Assembly: GCA_964584755.1 (NCBI GenBank)
Contig: CAZPAV010000018.1
Coordinates: 1-51,552, forward strand
Source: CAZPAV01 sp964584755
Lineage (GTDB): Bacteria; Actinomycetota; Acidimicrobiia; Spongiisociales; UBA5794
Reading direction: 5' to 3'
DNA length: 51,552 bases
Positions 8,049 through 15,943 of this stretch are shown one piece after another. A program made the position numbers and the translations under genes. Below the pieces are notes generated by a model. That model worked only from the letters and a program-made list of their open reading frames with translations, had not been told where the DNA came from and did no database searches. The stretch's first letter is position 1. Every line of letters starts with the position of its first letter.

Positions 8049-9578
8049 TCACGCGGCCCGGAACGGGACCGTGTGCCACCCGGTGGCGCCGTCGGGACGG
8101 GGGCCGTGCCGCCTCCCGGTCTGCGTGTCGCCCGACCCGTCCGTGGCCCGCACCGCCAGGAGGTGCTCGCCCGGTGCGACGTCGACGACGATCCGCCACT
8201 GCCGCCAGGCGTCCGCAGACAGCGGGGCCGTCAACTCGGCGGGCTGCCACCGTCCGTCGTCGAGGCGAACCTCGACGGCGGAGATCCCCCGGTGGGGCGC
8301 CCAGGCGAGCCCCGCGGCGAGCAGCGTCCCCACGGGGACGGTCTCGCCGCGCCGAGGCCGGTCGATCCGAGACTGCGTCTTGATCGGCGCGAACTTCGCC
8401 CATCCCCGGGGAACCCAGTAGGCGTCGAAGGCGTCCCAGGTCGTGAGCTCGATCTCGGCGAGCCACTTGGTGGCGGAGACGTACCCGTAGAGACCGGGCA
8501 CCACCAGGCGGGCCGGGTACCCGTGACGCCGGGGCAGCGGTGCCCCGTTCATCCCGAGCGCGACGAGCGCGGCGCGTCCGTCGCGGGCGAGCTCGGTGGG
8601 GAACCCGCAGGTCCAACCGTCGACGGAGCGCCCCACTACCTGGTCCGCACCGGGATGGACCCCGGCGGCGGCGAGCAGACCGTCGAGAGGGACCCCCTGC
8701 CAGCGGGCGTTCCCCACGAGATCGTCACCCACCGGGTTCGAGACGCACGACAGCGTCACCCAGTGCTCCTCCTGGGCCATGGAGAGCAGGTCCTCCAAGG
8801 TGAGCTCGAGCTCGTCGTCGACCATGCCCGTCACCCGAAGGCGCCAACTCCTCGGGTCCACCGTCGGGACGGCGAGCGCGGTGTCCACGCGGTAGAAATC
8901 GGGGACCCCCAGCACGAGCGGCGTCAATCCGGGCACGGTGAACCGATGACGCGGCCGCGGGGTCACCGCCCGCACCACCGGCTCGGGGAGGGCCGGCGGG
9001 TCGGCCACCTCCTGCGAGCGCCGAATCGTCGACCGCCGGCCGAAGAGCACCGCGACGAGCGCGAGGCCGCCCACGGCGGCGAGCGCGCCGACGACGCGGC
9101 GCCGCTCGTGGTCCGCCTCCACCGCTCCCCGGTCGCCACGGAGGAAGAAGTCGAGGGTGGTCGCCCCGGTTGCGGCGGCGGCGCCCGTCGTGAGCACGAC
9201 GGGGAGCGTGGCCGCGCCCGGGGCGCGCAGTTGGGCCGCGACCCCCAGCACGCCGAACAGCCCGAACCCGACGGGTCCCACCCAACGGCGGCGGCGCGCG
9301 AACCGCCCCAGGACGAGGCCCACGAGGAGCGCGATCACGACGGTCCCCACGGCGAGGGCGCCCTTGTCCGCGGTGCCGAAGACCGCGATCGCCACCGATT
9401 CGACGAGACTCGGGGTCGCGTCCACGACGAGGGAACCCACTGCGGAGATCGCGGCGGGGACGGTGGTCGCGATCCCGGCGAAGAGCTCGGTCAGGCCGAG
9501 CGCGACGGCGACGGCCACCATCCCGGCGATCCCGGGGAGGGCCCTCCCGCCGACGGCGTCGCGTTTCCCATCGGTCAT
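8049..9578 (-). CDS. Membrane-anchored sulfite-oxidase-type molybdopterin oxidoreductase
   Basis: A 509-residue protein. Residues 1-185 hold about five membrane helices and have no known catalytic motif. The rest is a sulfite-oxidase-fold Mo-cofactor domain (about 215-380): Cys278 in TLSCVSNPVGD is the expected molybdenum ligand, followed by GVPL and the ARLVVPGLYGY block. A C-terminal Mo-co dimerisation (Ig-like) domain follows. The catalytic part is probably extracytoplasmic. The substrate could be sulfite or another small oxide; the motifs do not decide it. The ATG has GAAGG upstream. The window also carries an XdhD-like Mo hydroxylase, so the host makes Mo cofactor. Confidence 0.88.
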   Translation of the reverse strand: MTDGKRDAVGGRALPGIAGMVAVAVALGLTELFAGIATTVPAAISAVGSLVVDATPSLVESVAIAVFGTADKGALAVGTVVIALLVGLVLGRFARRRRWVGPVGFGLFGVLGVAAQLRAPGAATLPVVLTTGAAAATGATTLDFFLRGDRGAVEADHERRRVVGALAAVGGLALVAVLFGRRSTIRRSQEVADPPALPEPVVRAVTPRPRHRFTVPGLTPLVLGVPDFYRVDTALAVPTVDPRSWRLRVTGMVDDELELTLEDLLSMAQEEHWVTLSCVSNPVGDDLVGNARWQGVPLDGLLAAAGVHPGADQVVGRSVDGWTCGFPTELARDGRAALVALGMNGAPLPRRHGYPARLVVPGLYGYVSATKWLAEIELTTWDAFDAYWVPRGWAKFAPIKTQSRIDRPRRGETVPVGTLLAAGLAWAPHRGISAVEVRLDDGRWQPAELTAPLSADAWRQWRIVVDVAPGEHLLAVRATDGSGDTQTGRRHGPRPDGATGWHTVPFRAA

Positions 9579-9604
9579 CCGCCTTCATCAACCCCGCGGC
9601 GACC

Positions 9605-11371
9605 TCACGCGTTCCCGGAGTCGGCGGGCGGAGCGACCCGGTCCCGGATCCAGGCGACGAGACGCTCCACCGGCCACGTGTTGACGACCCGCGGCGCCTC
9701 GACCCAACCCCGCTGCGCGGTGCGCACACCCCATCGAACGTTCTCGAGGTCGGCGACGTGGTGGGCGTCGCTGGAGATGGCGAAACACACCCCCGACCGC
9801 CCCCGCGCCGCCATGAGGAGGTCGGAGGGAAGGTCGAGGCGCTCCAGGCTCCCGTTGATCTCCAGCGCCGTCCCCGTGCGCTCCGCCGCGTCGAGGACCT
9901 CCGCGAGGTCGAACTCGATCCCGCGCCGCCGCCCGATGCGGCGGCCCGTCGGATGGCCGATCACCGTCACCGCCGGATCCTCCATGGCGGCGACGAGACG
10001 CCGCGTCTGGCGCTCGGCGGGGAGCTCGAAGTGATCGTGGATCGAGGCGACACACCAGTCGAGACCCGCCCGGAACCCGGCGTCGTAGTCGAGCCCCCCG
10101 TCGGGATCGATGTTGAGCTCCACGCCGTAGAGGATGCGCAGCCCCGGGTACCGTTCGGCGAGACGCCCGATCCGGTCCCGCTCCTCCAGGACCCGCTCCC
10201 GCGAGAGTCCGTTGATCGCCAGACCAGCGGCGTGCTCGGTGATGGCGACGTAGGCGAGACCTCGTGCCGCGGCCGCATCGAGCATCTCCTCCAGCGAGCT
10301 CCTGCCGTCCCCCGACCACGAGGAGTGCACGTGCAGATCGCCTCTCAGGTCGGCGAGCCGCACCAGCGTGGGGAGGGTGCCGTCCACGGCGGCCTCGATC
10401 TCACCACGGTCCTCCCGCATCGGCGCCTCGATGTACGGCAGGTCGAAGGCCGCGTAGATCTCCTCCTCGGTGCGGGAGGCGACGACCCGCCCCGACTCGA
10501 CCTCGGTGAGGCCGTACTCGTTGAGCGTCCATCCCCGGTCGAGTGCGAGCTGCCGCAGGTGGATGTTGTGGGCCTTCGAGCCCGTCGCGTACAGGACCGC
10601 CGCGCCGAACTCCTCGGCCTGCACGACCCGCAGATCCGCCTGGAGGTCCCCGAGGACGACGACCGAGGCCTTCGTCGGTCCCCGGACGAGCACGTCGCGT
10701 ACCACCGGAAGCGCCACGAACGCGGCCGTCACCTCCGCCGGATCCTCGGCGGCGACGACGACGTCCACGTCCCCGATCATCTCCCGGAACCGGCGGAGGC
10801 TCCCGCAGACGACGGCCCGTTCCACGCCGGGGAGCTCCTCGAGCGCGGCGACGAGAGCACCGGCGACCGGCATGGCCTCGGCGATGGGCACGCGCCGCTC
10901 CTCGCTGTGGAGGCCCAGTCGCTCCAGGGCGGCGGCCAGGCGCTCCTCGGAGCGAGGGCCCATGCGAGGAAGCTCCCGGACCCGATGCCCCTCGAGCGCG
11001 GCCCGGAGGCCGTCGACGTCGGTGACGCCGAGGTGGTCGCGCAACATGAGGACGGTCTTCGGGCCCAGGCCGGGAACCTTCAGCAGCTCGAGCATGCCGG
11101 GCGGGTAACGGGAGCGCAGCTCCTCGAGCTTGCCGATCCTTCCCGTCTCCACGTACTCGCGGATCTTCCGGGCGATCCGGTCGCCGATCCCGTCGACGGC
11201 GCGCAGCTCCTCGAAGGAGAGGCCGGTGACGTCCGTCTCCAGGCTCCGCACCGCGTCGACGGCCCGCTGGTAGGCGCGCACCCGGAAGCTCTGGACGGAA
11301 CCCTCCTCCAGCTCGGTCAGGCGCGCCAGCTCCCGCAGGAGGAGGGCCACCTCCACGTTCGTGTGCGCCAC
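9605..11371 (-). CDS. polX: DNA polymerase/3'-5' exonuclease PolX
   Basis: A 588-residue family X polymerase. Domains in order: 8-kDa helix-hairpin-helix region (about 1-100), DNA polymerase beta-like palm with the nucleotidyltransferase signature GSLRRFREMIGDVDVVV, thumb, and a C-terminal PHP domain (about 345-580) starting DLHVHSSWSGDG, with further His/Asp/Glu ligands in AITEHA and SSDAHH. PolX fills short gaps in base-excision repair and removes 3' ends through the PHP site. The start is GTG with TAGCCT exactly 6 nt upstream and no ribosome site. Confidence 0.95.
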   Translation of the reverse strand: MAHTNVEVALLLRELARLTELEEGSVQSFRVRAYQRAVDAVRSLETDVTGLSFEELRAVDGIGDRIARKIREYVETGRIGKLEELRSRYPPGMLELLKVPGLGPKTVLMLRDHLGVTDVDGLRAALEGHRVRELPRMGPRSEERLAAALERLGLHSEERRVPIAEAMPVAGALVAALEELPGVERAVVCGSLRRFREMIGDVDVVVAAEDPAEVTAAFVALPVVRDVLVRGPTKASVVVLGDLQADLRVVQAEEFGAAVLYATGSKAHNIHLRQLALDRGWTLNEYGLTEVESGRVVASRTEEEIYAAFDLPYIEAPMREDRGEIEAAVDGTLPTLVRLADLRGDLHVHSSWSGDGRSSLEEMLDAAAARGLAYVAITEHAAGLAINGLSRERVLEERDRIGRLAERYPGLRILYGVELNIDPDGGLDYDAGFRAGLDWCVASIHDHFELPAERQTRRLVAAMEDPAVTVIGHPTGRRIGRRRGIEFDLAEVLDAAERTGTALEINGSLERLDLPSDLLMAARGRSGVCFAISSDAHHVADLENVRWGVRTAQRGWVEAPRVVNTWPVERLVAWIRDRVAPPADSGNA

Positions 11372-11377
11372 GTGCGG

Positions 11378-11383
11378 AGGCTA
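11378..11383 (-). promoter_or_regulatory. Candidate leaderless -10 box (TAGCCT) for polX
   Basis: TAGCCT, then CCGCAC (6 nt), then the GTG at 11371. The box lies just outside the 3' end of the upstream exchanger gene. Confidence 0.42.
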
Positions 11384-11389
11384 CCGTCC

Positions 11390-12349
11390 TCAGTAGACGA
11401 GCACGGCGTAGGCGCCGAATGCCACGAGCAGCAGGATCCCCTCGGCACGGACGATGCGCTGCCCACTGGTGGCGAACCATCCGGCGACGAAGCAGGTCCC
11501 CACCATCGCCAGGAGGATCGGGATGGTGACGTCGTGGAGGGCTCCCGGCCCCAAGGTCGCGGCGAGACCGGCGACCCCCAGGGAGTTGAACAGGTTCGAT
11601 CCGAGGACGTTCCCGAGGATGAGATCCGACTCACGACGCCGGGCGGCCGCGAGCGCCGCGGAGAGCTCCGGCAGGCTCGTCCCCACGCCGGCGAGGAAGC
11701 CCAGGAACGCCCCGGAGAGTCCGAGACGCGCCCCCACCGCGACGGCGCCGTCCACGAGCAGGTCGGCGGCCACGAGCGTGACGACGAGGGCGACGAGTCC
11801 GATGACGATCTCCCGGGCGACGAACGCGCGCCAGCCCACGGCTCCGCGGGCCGGATCGGAACCGGACCCGCCGTCGTCGACCCGTCCCAGGATCGCGTCC
11901 TCGTCGGTGGCGGCCCAGCGCCCGATGGCCCACGTCGAGAGTCCGAGGAGACCGAGCAGGAGGAACCCCTGCCATCGCTCGGCCGCCCCGCCGGCGAGGG
12001 CGAGGGCGAGCGCGACCACGGCCCCGAACATGGCGAAACCCTCCCGCCGGATCGTCCGGCGCCGGGTGACCACCGGGACGAGCACCGCCGCGGCCCCGAG
12101 CACGAGCGTGACGTTGGCGGTGTTGGAGCTCACCACGTTCGACATCGCCAGGTCGAGGTTCCCTCGCAGCGCCGCCACCGCCGAGACGAAGAACTCGGGA
12201 ACCGACGTCCCGAACCCGACGATCACGGCACCGATGAGGATCGCCGAGACCCCCAACGAGCGGGAGACGCGCACCGAGGCGAGGACCATGCGGTCGGCGG
12301 CGACGACGAGGAGCGCGAGACCACCGACCGCCTTGACGAATTCGAGCAC
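11390..12349 (-). CDS. CaCA-family sodium/calcium exchanger
   Basis: A 319-residue polytopic membrane protein with the two inverted alpha repeats of the CaCA family: GFGTSVPEFFVSA in the first half and GVGTSLPELSAAL in the second, each carrying the acidic ion-binding Glu. An acidic, Gly/Ser-rich cytoplasmic loop separates the halves. It is most like YrbG-type calcium/sodium antiporters; the ions are inferred from family. I set the start at GTG 12349 because GGAGGG lies directly upstream; the frame is open further but that stretch lacks membrane character. It is divergent from nhaA, so two sodium-linked antiporters share one intergenic region. Confidence 0.9.
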   Translation of the reverse strand: MLEFVKAVGGLALLVVAADRMVLASVRVSRSLGVSAILIGAVIVGFGTSVPEFFVSAVAALRGNLDLAMSNVVSSNTANVTLVLGAAAVLVPVVTRRRTIRREGFAMFGAVVALALALAGGAAERWQGFLLLGLLGLSTWAIGRWAATDEDAILGRVDDGGSGSDPARGAVGWRAFVAREIVIGLVALVVTLVAADLLVDGAVAVGARLGLSGAFLGFLAGVGTSLPELSAALAAARRRESDLILGNVLGSNLFNSLGVAGLAATLGPGALHDVTIPILLAMVGTCFVAGWFATSGQRIVRAEGILLLVAFGAYAVLVY

Positions 12350-12450
12350 TCGATCCCTCCGGGGACGGTCGATGCTACCCAGGCGGCGCCGGAGGGCGAA
12401 CCCGCCACCTCCAACCGGGCCGAACCCGACCCTCACTAACCTCGGGGGCC

Positions 12451-13878
12451 ATGCCCCCCACCGAGCGCGTGCACACGACGTGGATGCATTCGGACCGCTA
12501 CATCCCGAAGCGGTTCGTCCGACCCGCGCTCGAGTTCATGGAGACCGAGACCGCCGGGGGTGTCGTCCTCCTCGTCGCGGCGGTGTTCGCCCTCGTATGG
12601 GCCAACTCTCCGCTGTGGCGGTCCTACGCCTCCCTGTGGGACGCCCACCTCGCCATCCACGTCGGTTCCTGGTTCTCCTTCGACGAGACCCTGAAGAACG
12701 TCGTCAACGACGGCCTCATGGCGATCTTCTTCTTCGTCGTGGGCCTGGAGATCAAGCGGGAACTCGTCGTCGGTGAGCTGCGGGAACCCCGGAAGGCCGC
12801 GCTCCCGGTGATGGCCGCCCTGGGAGGGATGCTCGTCCCGGCCCTCATCTACACGACGTTCATCCTCTCCTCGGGCGCGACCGAGGCGGCGCGCGGCTGG
12901 GGGATCCCCATGGCCACCGACATCGCGTTCTCCGTCGGTGTCCTCGTCCTCCTCGGCTCACGGGTGTCGCTCGGCGCGAAGCTCTTCCTCCTGGCGCTCG
13001 CCATCGTCGACGACCTCGGGGCGATCATCGTCATCGCCATCTTCTACACCTCGGATCTGCACCTCGGCTGGCTCGCCGCCGGGATCGCCGGTCTGGCGCT
13101 CATCGCGATCGCCCGCAAGGTGGGCATCCGCACCTACCTCTTCTACGGGGCCGTGGGTGTCTTCGTCTGGTTCGCCATCTTCGCCTCGGGAGTCCACGCC
13201 ACCATCGCCGGCGTGGCCCTCGGGTTCCTCACGCCGGTCCACGCCCTCTACTCGGACGAGAAGTTCCGCCGCAACGCCACCTGGATCCTGCAGCGTTTCG
13301 ACATGAACGCCACCGCGCCGAACGCCCGAGCCCGGCTCGACGAGGACGCCCTGGAGCTGGCGGCCGTCGCCCGCGAGTCCGTCTCGCCGCTCGACCGTCT
13401 CGAGCGAGCACTCCACCCCTGGTCCTCCTTCCTCATCATCCCCCTCTTCGCCCTGGCGAACGCCGGCGTTCGGTTCGCCGGAGTGGACATGGGGGCCGCC
13501 GTCACCAGTCCGGTCACGCTCGGCGTCGGCCTGGGACTGCTGCTCGGCAAGCCCGTCGGGATCACGATCGCCACCTGGCTGGCGGTCCGTTTCCGTCTCG
13601 GGGAACTCCCCAGGAACACGGATTTCAAGCGCATCATGTCGCTCGGGCTCCTCGCCGGCATCGGCTTCACCGTGTCGCTCTTCATCACCGAGCTCGCGTT
13701 CCGGGGCACCCCGGCGGCGGAGCTGTTCACCGACGAGGCGAAGCTCGGGATCTTCATCGGCTCCACCCTCGCCGGGGTCATCGGGTTCGTCGTGTACCGG
13801 TTCGTCCGTTCCCCCGGCGAAGGCGCCGCGCCGCTGCCCGAGCCGGGAGAGACCGTGCCGGCGATCGCCGTCGACTGA
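12451..13878 (+). CDS. nhaA: Na+/H+ antiporter NhaA
   Basis: A 475-residue NhaA. The ion-binding aspartate pair is D187-D188 in ALAIVDDLGAI, and the TDIAF motif (D157) of the discontinuous helix is present. About 11-12 membrane helices follow the usual NhaA order. The C-terminus extends some 60 residues beyond E. coli NhaA, ending in a Pro/Glu-rich cytoplasmic tail. It exports sodium in exchange for protons and so controls pH and salt. The start could also be ATG 12484. TAACCT lies 8 nt before the first ATG. It is convergent with nothing; the selenoprotein candidate follows 38 nt downstream on the same strand. Confidence 0.95.
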   Translation: MPPTERVHTTWMHSDRYIPKRFVRPALEFMETETAGGVVLLVAAVFALVWANSPLWRSYASLWDAHLAIHVGSWFSFDETLKNVVNDGLMAIFFFVVGLEIKRELVVGELREPRKAALPVMAALGGMLVPALIYTTFILSSGATEAARGWGIPMATDIAFSVGVLVLLGSRVSLGAKLFLLALAIVDDLGAIIVIAIFYTSDLHLGWLAAGIAGLALIAIARKVGIRTYLFYGAVGVFVWFAIFASGVHATIAGVALGFLTPVHALYSDEKFRRNATWILQRFDMNATAPNARARLDEDALELAAVARESVSPLDRLERALHPWSSFLIIPLFALANAGVRFAGVDMGAAVTSPVTLGVGLGLLLGKPVGITIATWLAVRFRLGELPRNTDFKRIMSLGLLAGIGFTVSLFITELAFRGTPAAELFTDEAKLGIFIGSTLAGVIGFVVYRFVRSPGEGAAPLPEPGETVPAIAVD

Positions 13879-13904
13879 CCCCCGGGGACCGGACGGGAAC
13901 CTGC

Positions 13905-13910
13905 CAGACT
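13905..13910 (+). promoter_or_regulatory. Weak candidate leaderless -10 (CAGACT)
   Basis: CAGACT, then GGCCCG (6 nt), then the ATG at 13917. Only A2 and T6 of the TAnnnT pattern are kept. The nearly identical string CACACT-GGCCCG-ATG precedes the RarD gene at 33247, which makes chance less likely. Confidence 0.25.
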
Positions 13911-13916
13911 GGCCCG

Positions 13917-14450
13917 ATGCAACTCGCCGACGTGTCTCTCGTCACGGTGGCCGGCGAGTCCGTCGCGTTCCGCGACGTCCTCGACCGGCCGACGATCGTC
14001 ATCCTCCCCCGCTACTTCGGCTGAGCGCCCTGCCTCGAGATGCTGGCGCAGTTGGCGGCGGCTCATCCGCGCATCGCGGCCCGGGGAGGTGCGATCGTCG
14101 GGGTCGCGCCGGCCGCGGCGTACCAGGCTCGCCATCTCATGGCGACGTCGATTCCGTTCCCGCTCTACCTCGACCCCGGGGGAGCGCTCCACGACGCTCT
14201 CGGGATCCGCCGGCAGGGTCTCCTCCGCTACCTCGGCAACCTCCCGGCGTGGTGGCGTTGGCTCCGGGCGTTCCTCCGCCATCGTCGCCAGGGGAGGGTC
14301 ACCGGCCATCACGCCATCCTGCCCGGCATCGCCGTCGTGGACCGCGACGCCGAGGTGACGTTCGTCCACCGGGGGACGGGTCTCGGCGATTACCCGCCGC
14401 TCGACGAGGTCCTCGCCGCGCTGGAGCGGACGATCGGGAACAACGGCTGA
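13917..14450 (+). CDS. Peroxiredoxin-like (AhpC/TSA) protein with in-frame UGA: probable selenoprotein
   Basis: Read through the TGA at 14022-14024, this frame gives a 177-residue thioredoxin-fold protein. Residues 25-35 are PTIVILPRYFG, then the TGA codon at position 36, then A37-P38-C39 and LEMLAQL. Prx-like proteins of the AhpC-TSA_2/SelL-related type have a redox Cys exactly after the aromatic-Phe-Gly turn, so the product would carry a U-x-x-C centre. The downstream part keeps family features: an IVGVAP strand, FPLYLDP, and a GIAVVDRDAEV strand. A stop here would leave a 35-residue peptide and a headless remainder starting at ATG 14040 with no ribosome site. Alternatives are a nonsense mutation or a one-base error from TGC. 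Likely role: thiol/peroxide redox chemistry in the cytoplasm. Confidence 0.72.
14022..14070 (+). promoter_or_regulatory. Sec codon (UGA) and candidate bacterial SECIS hairpins
   Basis: TGA at 14022-14024 is in frame with conserved sequence on both sides. Bacterial SECIS hairpins lie inside the coding region just after UGA, usually with the apical loop about 16-37 nt away and a G among its first two bases. Two candidates are seen by eye: GCGG (14055-14058) paired with CCGC (14067-14070), 8-nt loop starting C-G, 34 nt after the UGA; and CUGC-CU (14030-14035) paired with GG-c-GCAG (14045-14051), loop starting C-G but only 11 nt after the UGA. The first fits the spacing better. Neither has been folded computationally. 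Confidence 0.4.
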
Positions 14451-14493
14451 GCCGAGGCGTTTCCTCCGGGGACGGACGTCGAGGAGGGGCCCG

Positions 14494-15273
14494 GTGGCCG
14501 AGGAGCCGAACCCGATCGCGGTGGCACTGGCGATCCTGCGGGCACGCCGGGTGCGGAGACCCTCGCCCCGGGGCGGCTCCCCCCACGACCACGACGCCCT
14601 CGCTCCGGTCCTCGACGACCTGCGCCGTCACGGCGTGGCCGCGCTCCTCGATCACCGTCCCACGCTCCTCGCCTACCGGGACGCGCTGGCCGAGGCCGAC
14701 CCGGACGAGCTCGACCGTGACGAGGCGCTCGCCTACTGGCTGAACTGCTACAACGCCGGTGCCCTCCACCTCGCCGCCGCCGCGCTCGAAGCCGGCACGT
14801 CGACGGTCCTGCGCGTCCCCGGAGCCTTCGACCGTCCCTGGATCGCCGTGGCCGGCGAGGTCCTCTCGCTCAACGCCATCGAGCACGGGAAGATCCGCCG
14901 CTTCGGCGACCCCCGGATCCACGGCGCGCTCGTCTGCGGGTCGGTCTCGTGCCCGACCCTCCGCCACGAGCCCTACCGGGGCGCCACCCTCGACGAGCAG
15001 CTCGACGCGCAGTTCCGGACCTTCCTCGCCGGCGGAGGCGCCTCCCTCGACCGCGGGCAGGGAGCCCTCCGCCTCTCGAGGATCTTCCTGTGGTACGGCG
15101 GCGACTTCACCCGCCCCCGCCGGATGCCCACCTGGCTGCCCGCCCGCCGGCGCACCCTCGCCCCGGTCGTGGCGCGCTGGCTCCCCGCCGAGGACGCCGG
15201 GTGGATCCGTCACAACCGCCCCAAGGTCACCTTCGCGCCCTACGACTGGGGCCTCGCCTGCGCCATCGCCTGA
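14494..15273 (+). CDS. DUF547 domain-containing protein
   Basis: A 259-residue protein dominated by a DUF547 domain: AYWLNCYNAGALHL, LSLNAIEHGKIR and RIHGALVCGSVSCPTLR are its conserved blocks, including two close Cys. DUF547 has no agreed biochemical function, though papain-like folds have been suggested for it. No signal peptide is seen. The start is GTG with a strong GGAGGGG site. It follows the probable selenoprotein by 43 nt on the same strand, so the two are likely co-transcribed, and a redox partnership is possible (inference). Confidence 0.85.
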   Translation: MAEEPNPIAVALAILRARRVRRPSPRGGSPHDHDALAPVLDDLRRHGVAALLDHRPTLLAYRDALAEADPDELDRDEALAYWLNCYNAGALHLAAAALEAGTSTVLRVPGAFDRPWIAVAGEVLSLNAIEHGKIRRFGDPRIHGALVCGSVSCPTLRHEPYRGATLDEQLDAQFRTFLAGGGASLDRGQGALRLSRIFLWYGGDFTRPRRMPTWLPARRRTLAPVVARWLPAEDAGWIRHNRPKVTFAPYDWGLACAIA

Positions 15274-15943
15274 GCCCCGAGACCCCGCCCGGAGACCGTC
15301 GCCGGGCACCGTCGGGCGTCCTCCGGGCGGCGGCGACGGTGCCCCATGCGAAGGCCGCCACCGCCAGGAGCGCCGCGACCGTGTCGGCAGGGATCACGAT
15401 CCGTTCCAGTGCTCGCCCGTCCACCAGCCACCCACCGTCCGGCCCGAGGCCGACGACGGCGAGGTAGCGCTCGATCGACCAGACGCAGGCCGCCCCCAAC
15501 ACGACCGCGGCGGGCACCGCCATGCGCCGGCCCACCGCCCGGTCGACCCCCAGGAGGAGCGCGGTCGTGACCCACGCGATGTCGAGCGCCGAGAGGAGCT
15601 GCAGGAACTGCAAGGACGGCGGATACCGCAACGCCGCCGCGGAGGCGAGGGTGACGAGACCGAGGAGACCGGTGACGAGGAACACGACGGCGACGCCGGA
15701 CGCCGCGAGGCGCACCCTGGGCGACCAGCCGCGTGCCGAGAACCAGTTGCCTCCGGCCAGCGAGGCGAGCCGGACGGCGGCGACGAGTCCGAGGCCGACG
15801 AGGCCACCGAGATGGACCAGGAACGTCGCCATCGGGTCGCCTCCGCGCACGAGGAGGAGGAACGGCGAGACGCCGATGCCGACGACGAGGAACGGCACCG
15901 TCGCCAGGATGGCCCCTTCGACGGGGACGGCGTCTCGGGTCAC
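15227..15943 (-). CDS. Six-helix membrane protein of unknown function, last gene of the methyltransferase cassette
   Basis: A 238-residue protein with about six transmembrane helices and an Arg-rich C-terminal tail. I do not recognise a family. The start is GTG 15943, whose GTGA overlaps the TGA stop of the upstream 353-residue gene, a strong sign of translational coupling. The 3' end runs 47 nt into the convergent DUF547 gene. The open frame extends far upstream, but that part lies over the neighbouring gene in another frame. It is the only membrane member of the four-gene cassette beginning at 18828. Confidence 0.72.
   Translation of the reverse strand: MTRDAVPVEGAILATVPFLVVGIGVSPFLLLVRGGDPMATFLVHLGGLVGLGLVAAVRLASLAGGNWFSARGWSPRVRLAASGVAVVFLVTGLLGLVTLASAAALRYPPSLQFLQLLSALDIAWVTTALLLGVDRAVGRRMAVPAAVVLGAACVWSIERYLAVVGLGPDGGWLVDGRALERIVIPADTVAALLAVAAFAWGTVAAARRTPDGARRRSPGGVSGLRRWRRRGPSRRARR

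Noticed and set aside
14025..14049. GCGCC/GGCGC hairpin directly after the UGA as SECIS
   Set aside because: The loop is 15 nt and starts with C-U, so it lacks the early loop G and is larger than usual.
14040..14450. Separate 136-residue protein starting after the UGA
   Set aside because: It would lack the first strand and redox centre of the fold, and the ATG has no ribosome site or promoter box. Readthrough of UGA explains both halves.
15227..15273. Overlap of the membrane protein gene with DUF547 as a sign that one gene is false
   Set aside because: The overlap is tail-to-tail, like other convergent pairs in this window (14-46 nt), and both proteins have strong independent support.
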